This document shows positions 1 through 14,273 of a stretch of 33,130 bases of DNA, in pieces. Every line of letters starts with the position of its first letter. The stretch's first letter is position 1. Origin of the DNA: an uncultured Clostridia bacterium. Its GTDB lineage: Bacteria; Bacillota; Clostridia; Christensenellales; Borkfalkiaceae. The stretch lies in NCBI GenBank assembly GCA_946055105.1, contig CAMGEK010000010.1:1-33130 (forward strand), given 5' to 3'. The position numbers and the translations under genes were made by a program. The notes below the pieces were generated by a model that saw nothing but the letters and a program-made list of their open reading frames with translations, did no database searches and had not been told where the DNA came from.

Positions 1-73
1 GTTCCTTTCACCCGATCCAACGGCGCAAGCGATAAACTTGTTGGCGATTTTTGAAAATTTTTTTATTTTTTTC

Positions 74-206
74 GGAACGGCGCGGCTTTTCTGTTTTTCT
101 GCGCCTTGCTCTGTTCCGGAAACGGATCGCTTTCTCTGTTTTTCCGCGCCCTGTTCTGATACGGAACGGCGCGGCTTCTCTGTTTTTCCGCGCTTTGTTC
201 TGTTGC
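74..206. repeat. Tandem repeat, three units of 44-45 bp
   Basis: Three head-to-tail units lie at 74-117, 118-162 and 163-206. Each begins GGAA-ACGG or GGAACGG and contains a CTGTTTTT-C-GCGC core. Unit 3 can fold with GCGCGG pairing to CCGCGC; the other two have diverged in the stem. The array ends at the terminator hairpin. Open frames across it are GC-biased read-through of the repeat, not genes. Confidence 0.8.
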
Positions 207-212
207 GGAAAG

Positions 213-237
213 ACTCCCGCATCATGCGGGAGTTTTT
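213..237 (+). terminator. Intrinsic terminator (plus strand)
   Basis: An inverted repeat ACTCCCGCAT / ATGCGGGAGT (213-222 and 224-233) is followed directly by a run of Ts to 237. The T-run is on the plus strand, so the hairpin would end a transcript entering from the left edge. It may also act weakly on the alcohol dehydrogenase transcript from the other side. Confidence 0.7.
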
Positions 238-274
238 GAAACGGTCGCCGTCAGCCGAGCCTTAACGCATTTTT

Positions 275-1441
275 TTAATAACTCTCTCTGAGAATTTCTC
301 GGATCTCTTCCGTCGTCAGAACTTTATAACCGCCCTCCATGACGAACGTGCTCTTCACGATTCCGTCAAGCATTGCGGGCGTCGCTCCGAGATCGGTGAG
401 ATTCATGACGAGCCCGATCTTTTTCATCCACGCTTCCATGCGGTCGAGCCCTTCCCTCGCCGTCTGTTCGTCGGTTTTGCCATTCGGATCGACGTTCCAT
501 ACGTTTACGGCGTAGCGCGCAAACTTTTTCAGTCCGTAAGGAAGAACGCGACGATAATAGGGCATCGAGACGGCGGCGAGCGTCATGCCGTGCGTCGCGT
601 CGGTATATGCGGCAACCGCCTGTCCGAGCATGTGGACTTCCCAATCGGTCGTTTTTCCCTTTTCCACGAACGTATTCAACGCCCACGTCGCAATCCACAT
701 CAAGTTGCTTCTCGCTTCATAGTCGCGGGGATTTTCCACGGCGATCTCCGCGCTGTGAATGAGCGACCGCAACAGTCCCTCCATCACGTAATCGCTCGTA
801 TTGTCGTCCGTACCCGAAAAATATTGTTCGAGAATATGCGACATGATATCGTAGATCCCCGACACCATCTGATATTTCGGAATCGTAAACGTGATTTCGG
901 GATCGAGAACGGAGAACTTCGGAAACGCCTCTGCTCCGAAAACGTGCCCGATTTTGAGGTTCTGTTCGCGATTGGTAATCACCGATCCCCCGTTCATTTC
1001 GCTGCCCGTTCCCACCATCGTCAGAACGCATCCGACGGGTACGATCGCGCAATCGGGCTCTTCAAATCGTATAAAATATTTTTCCCAAGGATCGTCCGCA
1101 CAATTCACCGATACGGAAACCGCTTTCGCATAGTCGCACACCGAGCCTCCGCCGACCGCCAGAATCAGATCGACGCGCGCCGCCCGCGCCCGCTCGATTC
1201 CCTCGCGCAGTTTGTCGGTCGTCGGATTGGGCATTACGCCGCCGTCCTCGTAGACCGTTTTTCCGTTCGATTGCAGAATTTTTATGATCCGTTCGTAAAC
1301 GCCGTTCTTCTTTATCGAACCTCCGCCGTACACCAACAGTACGTTCTTTCCGTATTTCGGAAGCTCCTCGTTCAATCCGTTCATCGATTGCGTTCCGAAG
1401 TAAAGTTTCGTCGGATTATAATAGGTAAAATTTCCTAACAT
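275..1441 (-). CDS. Iron-containing alcohol dehydrogenase (butanol dehydrogenase / YqhD type)
   Basis: This 388-residue protein is a group III, metal-dependent alcohol dehydrogenase that reduces aldehydes to alcohols with NAD(P)H. The cofactor-binding GGGS lies at residues 97-100. The expected metal ligands are visible as D198 and H202 (motif YDIMSHILEQ), H270 and H284 (motif ATHGM). Length and motif order match the BdhA/YqhD/FucO superfamily, and the N-terminus FTYYNPTKLYFG is typical of butanol dehydrogenases. The start is the ATG at 1441, with a CAGGAG Shine-Dalgarno 6 bases upstream. It appears to be monocistronic: repeats separate it from rpoC, and a candidate promoter lies at 1500-1528. 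Substrate and NADH/NADPH preference cannot be read from the sequence; aldehyde detoxification or fermentative alcohol formation are both possible. Confidence 0.93.
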   Translation of the reverse strand: MLGNFTYYNPTKLYFGTQSMNGLNEELPKYGKNVLLVYGGGSIKKNGVYERIIKILQSNGKTVYEDGGVMPNPTTDKLREGIERARAARVDLILAVGGGSVCDYAKAVSVSVNCADDPWEKYFIRFEEPDCAIVPVGCVLTMVGTGSEMNGGSVITNREQNLKIGHVFGAEAFPKFSVLDPEITFTIPKYQMVSGIYDIMSHILEQYFSGTDDNTSDYVMEGLLRSLIHSAEIAVENPRDYEARSNLMWIATWALNTFVEKGKTTDWEVHMLGQAVAAYTDATHGMTLAAVSMPYYRRVLPYGLKKFARYAVNVWNVDPNGKTDEQTAREGLDRMEAWMKKIGLVMNLTDLGATPAMLDGIVKSTFVMEGGYKVLTTEEIREILRESY

Positions 1442-1499
1442 TTTAATCTCCTGAATTTCCTTGTTGATTTTTCCTTTGCTTGACGACTTGCAGACGAGC

Positions 1500-1528
1500 G
1501 TTATACGGAACCAAGCGAACCTTTTCAG
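1500..1528 (-). promoter_or_regulatory. Candidate sigma-A promoter of the alcohol dehydrogenase gene
   Basis: On the minus strand, CTGAAA (1528-1523) and TATAAC (1505-1500) are separated by 17 bp. The -35 matches consensus at 4 of 6 positions and the -10 at 5 of 6. The -35 falls inside the first copy of the local direct repeat. This is a pattern match only and is weaker than the other promoters in the window. Confidence 0.35.
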
Positions 1529-1845
1529 GCGCGCTCAATCTTCATTTTGTACCGCCCGAGCTTTGCAGACTCGAGCGGTTTTCGTTTTCTACTGCCCAAG
1601 CGAACCTTTTGCGCTCGATCGTCAATTTCTACTGCCCAAGCGAGCTTTGCAGGCGCGAGCGGTTTTCGTTTCCTCTCTCTGCTTTTCGCGGATTTATGCG
1701 GTATCGCCTTTGAGAACCTTTTCAGGCGCGCTCAATCTTCATTTTGTACCGCCCGAGCTTTGCAGGCGCGAGCGGTTTTCGTTTCCTCTCTCTCTGCTTT
1801 TCGCGGATTTATGCGGTATCTCCTTTAAGAACCTTTTCAGGCGCG
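1517..1845. repeat. Nested intergenic direct repeats between rpoC and the alcohol dehydrogenase gene
   Basis: The 526-base gap 1442-1967 contains no gene. Most of it is two interleaved repeats. A 52-bp element beginning GAACCTTTTCAGG is at 1517-1568 and 1714-1765, with a 17-bp partial copy at 1829-1845. A longer unit of about 90 bp, beginning CGAGCTTTGCAGG and running through CGCGGATTTATGCGGTAT, is at 1641-1730 and 1754-1845 (two extra bases in the second copy). Short repeats of CTACTGCCCAAGCGA occur at about 1589 and 1629. Each CCGCCCGAG...GAGCGG segment can form an imperfect hairpin followed by TTTTCGTTT. Confidence 0.85.
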
Positions 1846-1875
1846 TCTTTCGGAACGGACGAACCGCGAAGAACG

Positions 1876-1907
1876 AAAACAGGATTTGAAAATTCAAATC
1901 CTGTTTT
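1876..1907 (-). terminator. rpoC intrinsic terminator, possibly bidirectional
   Basis: A perfect 15-bp inverted repeat (1876-1890 and 1893-1907, arms AAAACAGGATTTGAA and its complement) lies 60 bases downstream of the rpoC stop. The minus-strand product continues TTTTCGTTCTTC. Because the arms end in A/T runs on both sides, it could stop transcripts in either direction. It marks the end of the rpoBC operon. Confidence 0.8.
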
Positions 1908-1967
1908 CTTACGAGTTCCCCGAAGATCTGCGCTACGCGCGCCCGCAACGGCGAAACCGTTTCTTTG

Positions 1968-5741
<3,774 letters not shown>

Positions 5742-5762
5742 ATTTTCTGCCTCCCTCTGCGC

Positions 5763-9824
<4,062 letters not shown>

Positions 9825-9931
9825 CCGTCAATTTAACTCCTTTTTTTCGTTGTTATCATTGGCGATCTACCGAGTATATCTTTTCATCGATAAAAATCGA
9901 AATGTTTTGATAAAAATTTTTCCGTCTGCCC

Positions 9932-9960
9932 TTTACATTCGCGTTCCTTCGCGTTATAAT
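9932..9960 (+). promoter_or_regulatory. Sigma-A promoter for rqcP-ispDF-radA
   Basis: TTTACA at 9932-9937 and a perfect TATAAT at 9955-9960 are spaced by 17 bp on the plus strand. Transcription should start near 9967 and give a leader of about 156 bases before rqcP. It lies downstream of, and faces, the rpoB promoter. An ATG falls exactly at the predicted start site (9967) and opens a 31-codon frame without a ribosome binding site. Confidence 0.75.
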
Positions 9961-10044
9961 AGAACTATGGAAGAGCGCGTTTCCGCCCCGTTCCTTTCAA
10001 AGAGCGGCAGAAAGGCAATTTTAATCATAATGATACAGTATGTT

Positions 10045-10073
10045 ATTATACCCCGCGCGTGAAAAGATGTCAA
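10045..10073 (-). promoter_or_regulatory. Consensus sigma-A promoter of rpoBC
   Basis: On the minus strand a perfect TTGACA (10073-10068) and a perfect TATAAT (10050-10045) are spaced by exactly 17 bp. Transcription should start near 10038, giving a leader of about 214 bases before rpoB. A full-consensus promoter suits RNA polymerase genes. The leader contains an AT-rich short hairpin near 9886-9900 but nothing I can assign to a known regulatory family. Confidence 0.88.
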
Positions 10074-10122
10074 TCCTTTTTGCGCCCGGTCGGAAAATTT
10101 TTTTTCTTTACGGAGTTTTTTT

Positions 10123-10365
10123 ATGAGAATCGACAAATTTCTGAAAATTTCCCGCATCTTAAAACGCAGAACGGTGGCGAAAGAGGCGGCGCAGGAGGAT
10201 AAAATTCTCGTCAACGGGAAAGAGGTCAAGCCCGCCTACCGCGTGAAGGTCGGCGACGTCGTGGAACTGCTCTTTTCGTCGGGAACGCTCCGCTTCCGCG
10301 TGCTCGAACTCCGCGAGTTCGTCAAAAAGGACGAAGCGGCGTCGCTCTACGAGGTGTTGCCGTGA
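10123..10365 (+). CDS. rqcP: S4-domain RNA-binding protein RqcP (YabO/Hsp15 family)
   Basis: An 80-residue protein that is nearly all S4 RNA-binding domain. It starts MRIDKFLKISRILKRR and continues with the VNGKEVKPAYRVKVGD core typical of YabO/RqcP and Hsp15. In Bacillus, RqcP binds the 50S subunit with peptidyl-tRNA and helps RqcH add alanine tails to stalled nascent chains; that role is inferred here from family membership. The ATG at 10123 follows a GGAG 7 bases upstream. Its TGA stop overlaps the GTG start of ispDF (GTGA, 4 bp), which suggests translational coupling. It is the first gene of the only plus-strand operon. Confidence 0.88.
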   Translation: MRIDKFLKISRILKRRTVAKEAAQEDKILVNGKEVKPAYRVKVGDVVELLFSSGTLRFRVLELREFVKKDEAASLYEVLP

Positions 10366-11495
10366 TCACCGCCGTCCTCTGCGCCGCGGGAAAGGGCGAG
10401 CGCGCCGGCTTTTCCGAAAATAAAATTTTGCGCGAGTTGAACGGACTTCCCGTGCTCGTCTATTCCCTCTCCGCTTTCTCCGCCAAGGCGGACGAAATCC
10501 TCGTCGTCTGTCGGGAAGAGGACGAGAACGCGATCGTCCGTCTGCTCTCTCCCTTCCCGAACGCCCGCACCGTGCGCGGCGGCGCGTTCCGCGGCGAGAG
10601 CGTCTACCGCGCGCTCGAAGTCGCGAAAGGCGACGTCGTACTCGTTCACGACGCGGCGCGTCCGTTCGTAACGCGGAAAATCATAGACGACTGCGTCGAA
10701 AGCGTGGGGCGGTACGGCAGCGGCGTCTGCTCCCTGCCCGCCACCGACACGACCGTGCTTGCGGAAAACGGCACGGTGACGGACGCGCCCGCCCGTCGCA
10801 CCGTCTTTACCGTTCAGACGCCGCAGGGGTTCTATAAAGACGACTTGCTTTCGGCATACGAGCGCGCGTTCGCGGACGGAACGGCGGAACGGTTCACCGA
10901 CGACGGATCCGTATACGCGGCTTACGTCGCGCCGCCCCGTCTCTTCACGGGCGACCGCGCCAACAGAAAACTGACCTATCCCGAAGATTTCCGTCCGTTC
11001 GACCGCACGGGCTTCGGCGTCGATACCCACGCGTTCGGAAAAGCGCAATCTTTTATCACGCTTGCGGGCGTGCGGATTCCGTCGGAGAGCGGTCTGATCG
11101 CGCATAGCGACGGAGACGTGCTCGCGCATGCGGTCATGGACGCCCTTCTCTCCGCCGCGGGATTGCGGGACATCGGTTATTATTTCCCCGATACGGACGA
11201 CCGTTTTGCGGGCGCGGACAGCATGAAATTGCTTGCGGAAGTTCTGCGCCTCGTCCGCGCGGAGGGCTACGCGCCGCTCAACGCCTGCGTCTCCGTGCTC
11301 GCGGAAAAACCGAGGCTCTCTCCGTTCATCGAAGAGATCAAGGGCAATCTGGCTGCCGCGCTCGCTCTCCCGACGAACGCGGTCGGCGTCGCCGCAGGAA
11401 CGAACGAAAAACTCGGCTACGTGGGAGAAGGCAAGGGCGTCACCGTTTACGCGACGGTTTCGCTCGCAAAAAGACCGATCGGAGCGGAGGAGTGA
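10362..11495 (+). CDS. ispDF: Bifunctional IspDF: MEP cytidylyltransferase / MECDP synthase
   Basis: This 377-residue fusion carries the third and fifth steps of the non-mevalonate isoprenoid pathway. The N-terminal IspD part (about 1-212) has the nucleotide-binding segment CAAGKGERAG at 7-16, a further lysine K21, and VHDAARPFV at 95-103. The C-terminal IspF part (about 217-377) begins GFGVDTHAF; metal ligands D221, H223 and H256 are present, with the SDGDVLAHAVMDALL and FPDTDD motifs. The start is GTG at 10362, overlapping the rqcP stop by 4 bp; no ATG in this frame gives a complete IspD N-terminus. In Bacillus, ispD and ispF are separate genes near radA, so the neighbourhood is conserved although gene order and fusion differ. 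Confidence 0.95.
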   Translation: MITAVLCAAGKGERAGFSENKILRELNGLPVLVYSLSAFSAKADEILVVCREEDENAIVRLLSPFPNARTVRGGAFRGESVYRALEVAKGDVVLVHDAARPFVTRKIIDDCVESVGRYGSGVCSLPATDTTVLAENGTVTDAPARRTVFTVQTPQGFYKDDLLSAYERAFADGTAERFTDDGSVYAAYVAPPRLFTGDRANRKLTYPEDFRPFDRTGFGVDTHAFGKAQSFITLAGVRIPSESGLIAHSDGDVLAHAVMDALLSAAGLRDIGYYFPDTDDRFAGADSMKLLAEVLRLVRAEGYAPLNACVSVLAEKPRLSPFIEEIKGNLAAALALPTNAVGVAAGTNEKLGYVGEGKGVTVYATVSLAKRPIGAEE

Positions 11496-11497
11496 CG

Positions 11498-12868
11498 ATG
11501 GCGAAAACAACGACGCAATTTGTATGCAACGCATGCGGATATACTTCCCCGAAATGGCTGGGAAAATGTCCCGACTGCGGAAAATTCAACACGTTGATCG
11601 AAGAGACGGTCGCGCCGCCCGTCAACGCGAAATCGGCGGCGGTGCGCGCGCCCTCTTCTTTGCCCGTTCCCCTTTCGGAAGTCCGTTTCGAACGCTACGA
11701 ACGCGTTTCGAGCGGGATTTCGGAATTCGACAACGTGCTCGGCGGCGGGATCGTGCGGGGATCTCTCGTGCTCATCGGCGGGGAACCGGGAATCGGAAAA
11801 TCCACGCTTTTAACGCAGGTCGCCGCCAACCTCTCCGCAGGGCATAAAGTCCTCTACCTCTCGGCGGAAGAGAGCTGTTCGCAGGTCAAGCTCCGTTGCG
11901 AACGGCTCAATCTCGGCGCGTCGGACATGCTGTTGCTCAACGAAACGTGCGTCGATCGGGCGGAAGAGGCGTTCCTCGGCGCGGAATACGTCGTGATCGA
12001 TTCCATTCAGGCGGTCTATACCGACGCGCTTTCGTCCGCCGCAGGCAGCGTCGGACAGGTACGGGAATGCGCAAGTCGACTCATGCGCATCGCAAAATCG
12101 CGCGGCGTCACGTTTTTCATCGTCGGTCACGTCACCAAAGAGGGTACGCTCGCAGGTCCGAAGGTGCTCGAACACGTCATGGATACCGTGCTCTACTTTG
12201 AAGGCGAGCGCGAAGAGAATTTCAAAATTCTGCGCTCCGTCAAAAACCGATTCGGATCCGTTCAGGAAGTCGGCGTATTTGAAATGACGGGAGAGGGGAT
12301 TTTCGGACTTACCGACTACTCCTCGCTCTTCCTGTCGGACAGCCGCGGAGAAGCCGCGGGCGCGGTCGTCACGCCGAGCGAGACGGGAAACCGCTGCATG
12401 ATGGTCGAACTGCAAACGTTGATGACGAAGACCGCATACGGGCTTCCCCGCAGAATGCCGCTGGGCGTGGATTTCAACAAGCTCGTGCTTCTGATCGCCG
12501 TTCTCGAAAAGCGGTGCGGGATTCCGCTCGCGCAACAGGACGTCTATCTCAACGCCATGGGCGGAATCCGTCTGAACGAACCGAGCGTCGATCTCGCGAT
12601 CTGCGCCGCGCTCGTCAGCGCGGAAAAATGTATTCCCGTAGACCGCGACACGGCGGTCTTCGGCGAAGTCGGACTGACGGGCGAGGTGCGCGGCGTCAAT
12701 TTTGCGGACAGACGGGTGAACGAATGTCTGAAAATGGGTTTCAAACGCGTCGTTTTTCCCGCCAAAAACGCAAAGGTCTGCGAAAAATTCAAAGATAAAA
12801 TCCGACTCGTTCCCGTGCAGTACGTCTCTCAGATGGTCAAAACGCTCTTCCCGCCCAAAGAAAGGTAA
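11498..12868 (+). CDS. radA: DNA repair protein RadA (Sms)
   Basis: A 456-residue RadA, a RecA-related ATPase that helps branch migration and extends D-loops in recombination. Domains in order: a C4 zinc finger (C10, C13, C24, C27 in CNACGYTSPKWLGKCPDC), a RecA-like ATPase with Walker A GGEPGIGKST at 94-103 and the RadA-specific KNRFGS at 249-254, and a C-terminal Lon-like domain lacking protease function in this family (about 330-450). An in-frame GTG at 11492 overlaps the ispDF stop, but the ATG at 11498 is preferred: it has GGAGGAG 5 bases upstream and gives the usual MAK start. The hairpin at 13126-13184 ends the operon. Confidence 0.97.
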   Translation: MAKTTTQFVCNACGYTSPKWLGKCPDCGKFNTLIEETVAPPVNAKSAAVRAPSSLPVPLSEVRFERYERVSSGISEFDNVLGGGIVRGSLVLIGGEPGIGKSTLLTQVAANLSAGHKVLYLSAEESCSQVKLRCERLNLGASDMLLLNETCVDRAEEAFLGAEYVVIDSIQAVYTDALSSAAGSVGQVRECASRLMRIAKSRGVTFFIVGHVTKEGTLAGPKVLEHVMDTVLYFEGEREENFKILRSVKNRFGSVQEVGVFEMTGEGIFGLTDYSSLFLSDSRGEAAGAVVTPSETGNRCMMVELQTLMTKTAYGLPRRMPLGVDFNKLVLLIAVLEKRCGIPLAQQDVYLNAMGGIRLNEPSVDLAICAALVSAEKCIPVDRDTAVFGEVGLTGEVRGVNFADRRVNECLKMGFKRVVFPAKNAKVCEKFKDKIRLVPVQYVSQMVKTLFPPKER

Positions 12869-13028
12869 TTTGCGGCGTACGTCCGTTCTGTATTTCTGTA
12901 AAAAGGAGATCGTTTTGCGGAAACGTTCCTTCCGTACCGTCCGTGCGCCGCACGTTCTTCCGCGCTGTGGAATCGCTCTGCGGAAACGTTCAGATCCGAA
13001 GCCGTCCCCGTCCGAACCGCGGTCGGTC

Positions 13029-13064
13029 GCGCAGGAAAGCGCGCAGGAAAACGCGCCGGAAAAC
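13029..13064. repeat. Three tandem 12-bp units
   Basis: Units GCGCAGGAAAGC, GCGCAGGAAAAC and GCGCCGGAAAAC follow each other directly. The unit length is a multiple of three, so the 87-codon frame crossing it would encode a four-residue repeat (A-Q/P-E-N/S). Confidence 0.75.
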
Positions 13065-13125
13065 GCGAACCGCTATTCTATCAAACGATCTTTCCGAAGC
13101 GTATTCCCCGATAAAACGGGGAGGC

Positions 13126-13184
13126 TTCAAGCTATAAGAAGAGCCTGTCCGAAACATTCGGGCAGGCTCTTCTTATAGCTTGAA
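13126..13184 (+). terminator. Very long hairpin, likely bidirectional terminator
   Basis: A 28-bp inverted repeat (13126-13153 and 13157-13184) with a 3-base loop ACA separates convergent operons. All pairs match except one, which is U-G in plus-strand RNA but C-A in minus-strand RNA, so it folds better in the radA transcript. The inner arms AAGAGCCTG / CAGGCTCTTCTTAT resemble a normal terminator. No clean T-run follows the whole stem on either strand, so only the inner part would behave as a classical terminator. Confidence 0.65.
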
Positions 13185-13265
13185 TCACGTTTTGCGCGAA
13201 ATAGCGATTTCTCCGCAAGAAAACCGCTACGCGTCGATCTTTTCTCTCGCGTTCAAAGTCGCGCG

Positions 13266-14273
13266 TCAAACGGGTTTTTCCGCCCGTTCTTTGCGTTGTT
13301 TCTTTTTGCCCATGCCGAGCACGGAGGCGAGATTTTTTCCCGAAACGAAGTTGAGCGCGAGGAAGATCACGATGAATGCGGCGGTTGCGAGCGCCTGATA
13401 GGAAGGATCGACGCTCACGCCGAAAAAGGACAGCCGATATCCGAAACTTCCCGTCAATTCTTCGATTAAAAGCGATCCGTCCGCGATCCCCATCTCCGCA
13501 ACGTATCCGGACAAGACCGCAACGGGTTTCGCCATGAACGAATAGCGGAGCAACGAGCACGCGTACGTTCCGGGGATAAAGGCGCAGAAGGTCTGAACCC
13601 ATCCGGGCAACATACCGAGCGGCATATACGCGCCGATCAGAAATCCGACCGCCGTCGAAAATACCGCGACAAGGCTCGCCATGGTCCCCTCCGTTTTGAT
13701 GTAACTGCAAATGAAAACGGTCATGAGCGTAGAGGAGACCGTCGTATAGACGAGGATTCCGAGCACGGCGAGAAGATCGACGAAATTCAGCATAAATTCG
13801 CCCATACAGAGAAGATAGACGAAACAGATGAGAAGATAGGCGATACAGATCAACAGAGTGACCAGAAAATTAAACAAAAAGTAGCTTCCGATGAGCGCGC
13901 CGCGCGGAATGGGCGACGACGCGAAGTCACGGTTGACGCCGTTCTGTTTATCCTCGACAAAGACGTTGTTCGTCTGCAACGAGACGGTGATCGTGGAAAG
14001 CGCGGCGATTCCGCTCAACATCCAGGAATCCACGAGCGTAGTGATGCTCTTCGCGAGCCGTTCGTCCTTGACGATATTCAGACTCAGCAACGTGTTGTCC
14101 ACCGTCATGAGTTCCAGATCGCGCAGAAAGAGTATGTACACGCAGAAAATAATCACCGGCACGAGAAGAGTGTACATGAGCCTGATTTTATTTTTGAAAA
14201 ATACGAGAAAATGCCGGTGCGTCAACTGAAAAAAGATAGACGCCCCGCTCGGTTTACCGTTGTCCGTTTTCAT
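13266..14273 (-). CDS. ABC-2 type transporter permease
   Basis: A 335-residue membrane protein with about six hydrophobic segments, the first near residues 33-50 (YTLLVPVIIFCVYILFL), followed by a long extracytoplasmic loop and a cluster of helices in the middle (VTLLICIAYLLICFVYLL and others). The sequence VNRDFASSPIPRGALIGSYF is characteristic of the ABC-2 family that pairs with DrrA/CcmA-like ATPases for export of drugs, lipids or polysaccharides. The C-terminus is basic (GKKKQRKERAEK). The gene overlaps the upstream ATPase gene by 20 bases, so the two form one exporter. Last gene of the six-gene operon; substrate unknown. Confidence 0.88.
   Translation of the reverse strand: MKTDNGKPSGASIFFQLTHRHFLVFFKNKIRLMYTLLVPVIIFCVYILFLRDLELMTVDNTLLSLNIVKDERLAKSITTLVDSWMLSGIAALSTITVSLQTNNVFVEDKQNGVNRDFASSPIPRGALIGSYFLFNFLVTLLICIAYLLICFVYLLCMGEFMLNFVDLLAVLGILVYTTVSSTLMTVFICSYIKTEGTMASLVAVFSTAVGFLIGAYMPLGMLPGWVQTFCAFIPGTYACSLLRYSFMAKPVAVLSGYVAEMGIADGSLLIEELTGSFGYRLSFFGVSVDPSYQALATAAFIVIFLALNFVSGKNLASVLGMGKKKQRKERAEKPV

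Larger units (their letters stand above)
1..274. other. Non-coding left edge of window
   Basis: No gene can be supported here. Bases 1-54 could be the 3' end of a plus-strand gene ending in TGA at 52-54, but only 17 codons are visible and the frame cannot be confirmed. Bases 48-73 are very AT-rich. The rest is a three-copy tandem repeat (74-206) and a hairpin terminator (213-237). The plus-strand orientation of the terminator fits a plus-strand gene beyond the left edge that converges on the alcohol dehydrogenase. Confidence 0.6.
12869..13265. other. Intergenic region between convergent radA and ABC permease
   Basis: No gene can be firmly supported. Contents: AAAAGGAGA at 12901-12909 placed 6 bases before a TTG (12915) that opens an 87-codon, Arg-rich frame ending inside the large hairpin; a 12-bp direct repeat GCGGAAACGTTC at 12917-12928 and 12980-12991; a 12-bp tandem triplet at 13029-13064; a small hairpin CCCCG-ATAAAA-CGGGG at 13106-13121; and the 28-bp hairpin at 13126-13184. 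Nothing is seen from 13185 to 13265. Confidence 0.7.

Noticed and set aside
1-54. 3' end of a plus-strand gene (17 codons then TGA)
   Set aside because: Too short to judge; another frame is also open through this stretch.
1500-1860. CRISPR-like array
   Set aside because: Repeats are of unequal length, interleaved and without regular unique spacers; no cas genes.
9825-10122. L10-type or other known leader RNA for rpoBC
   Set aside because: No matching structure could be drawn, and the ribosomal protein genes are absent.
9954-10229. 91-codon minus-strand frame across the rpoBC promoter
   Set aside because: It starts inside rqcP and upstream of the rpoBC promoter, with no ribosome site.
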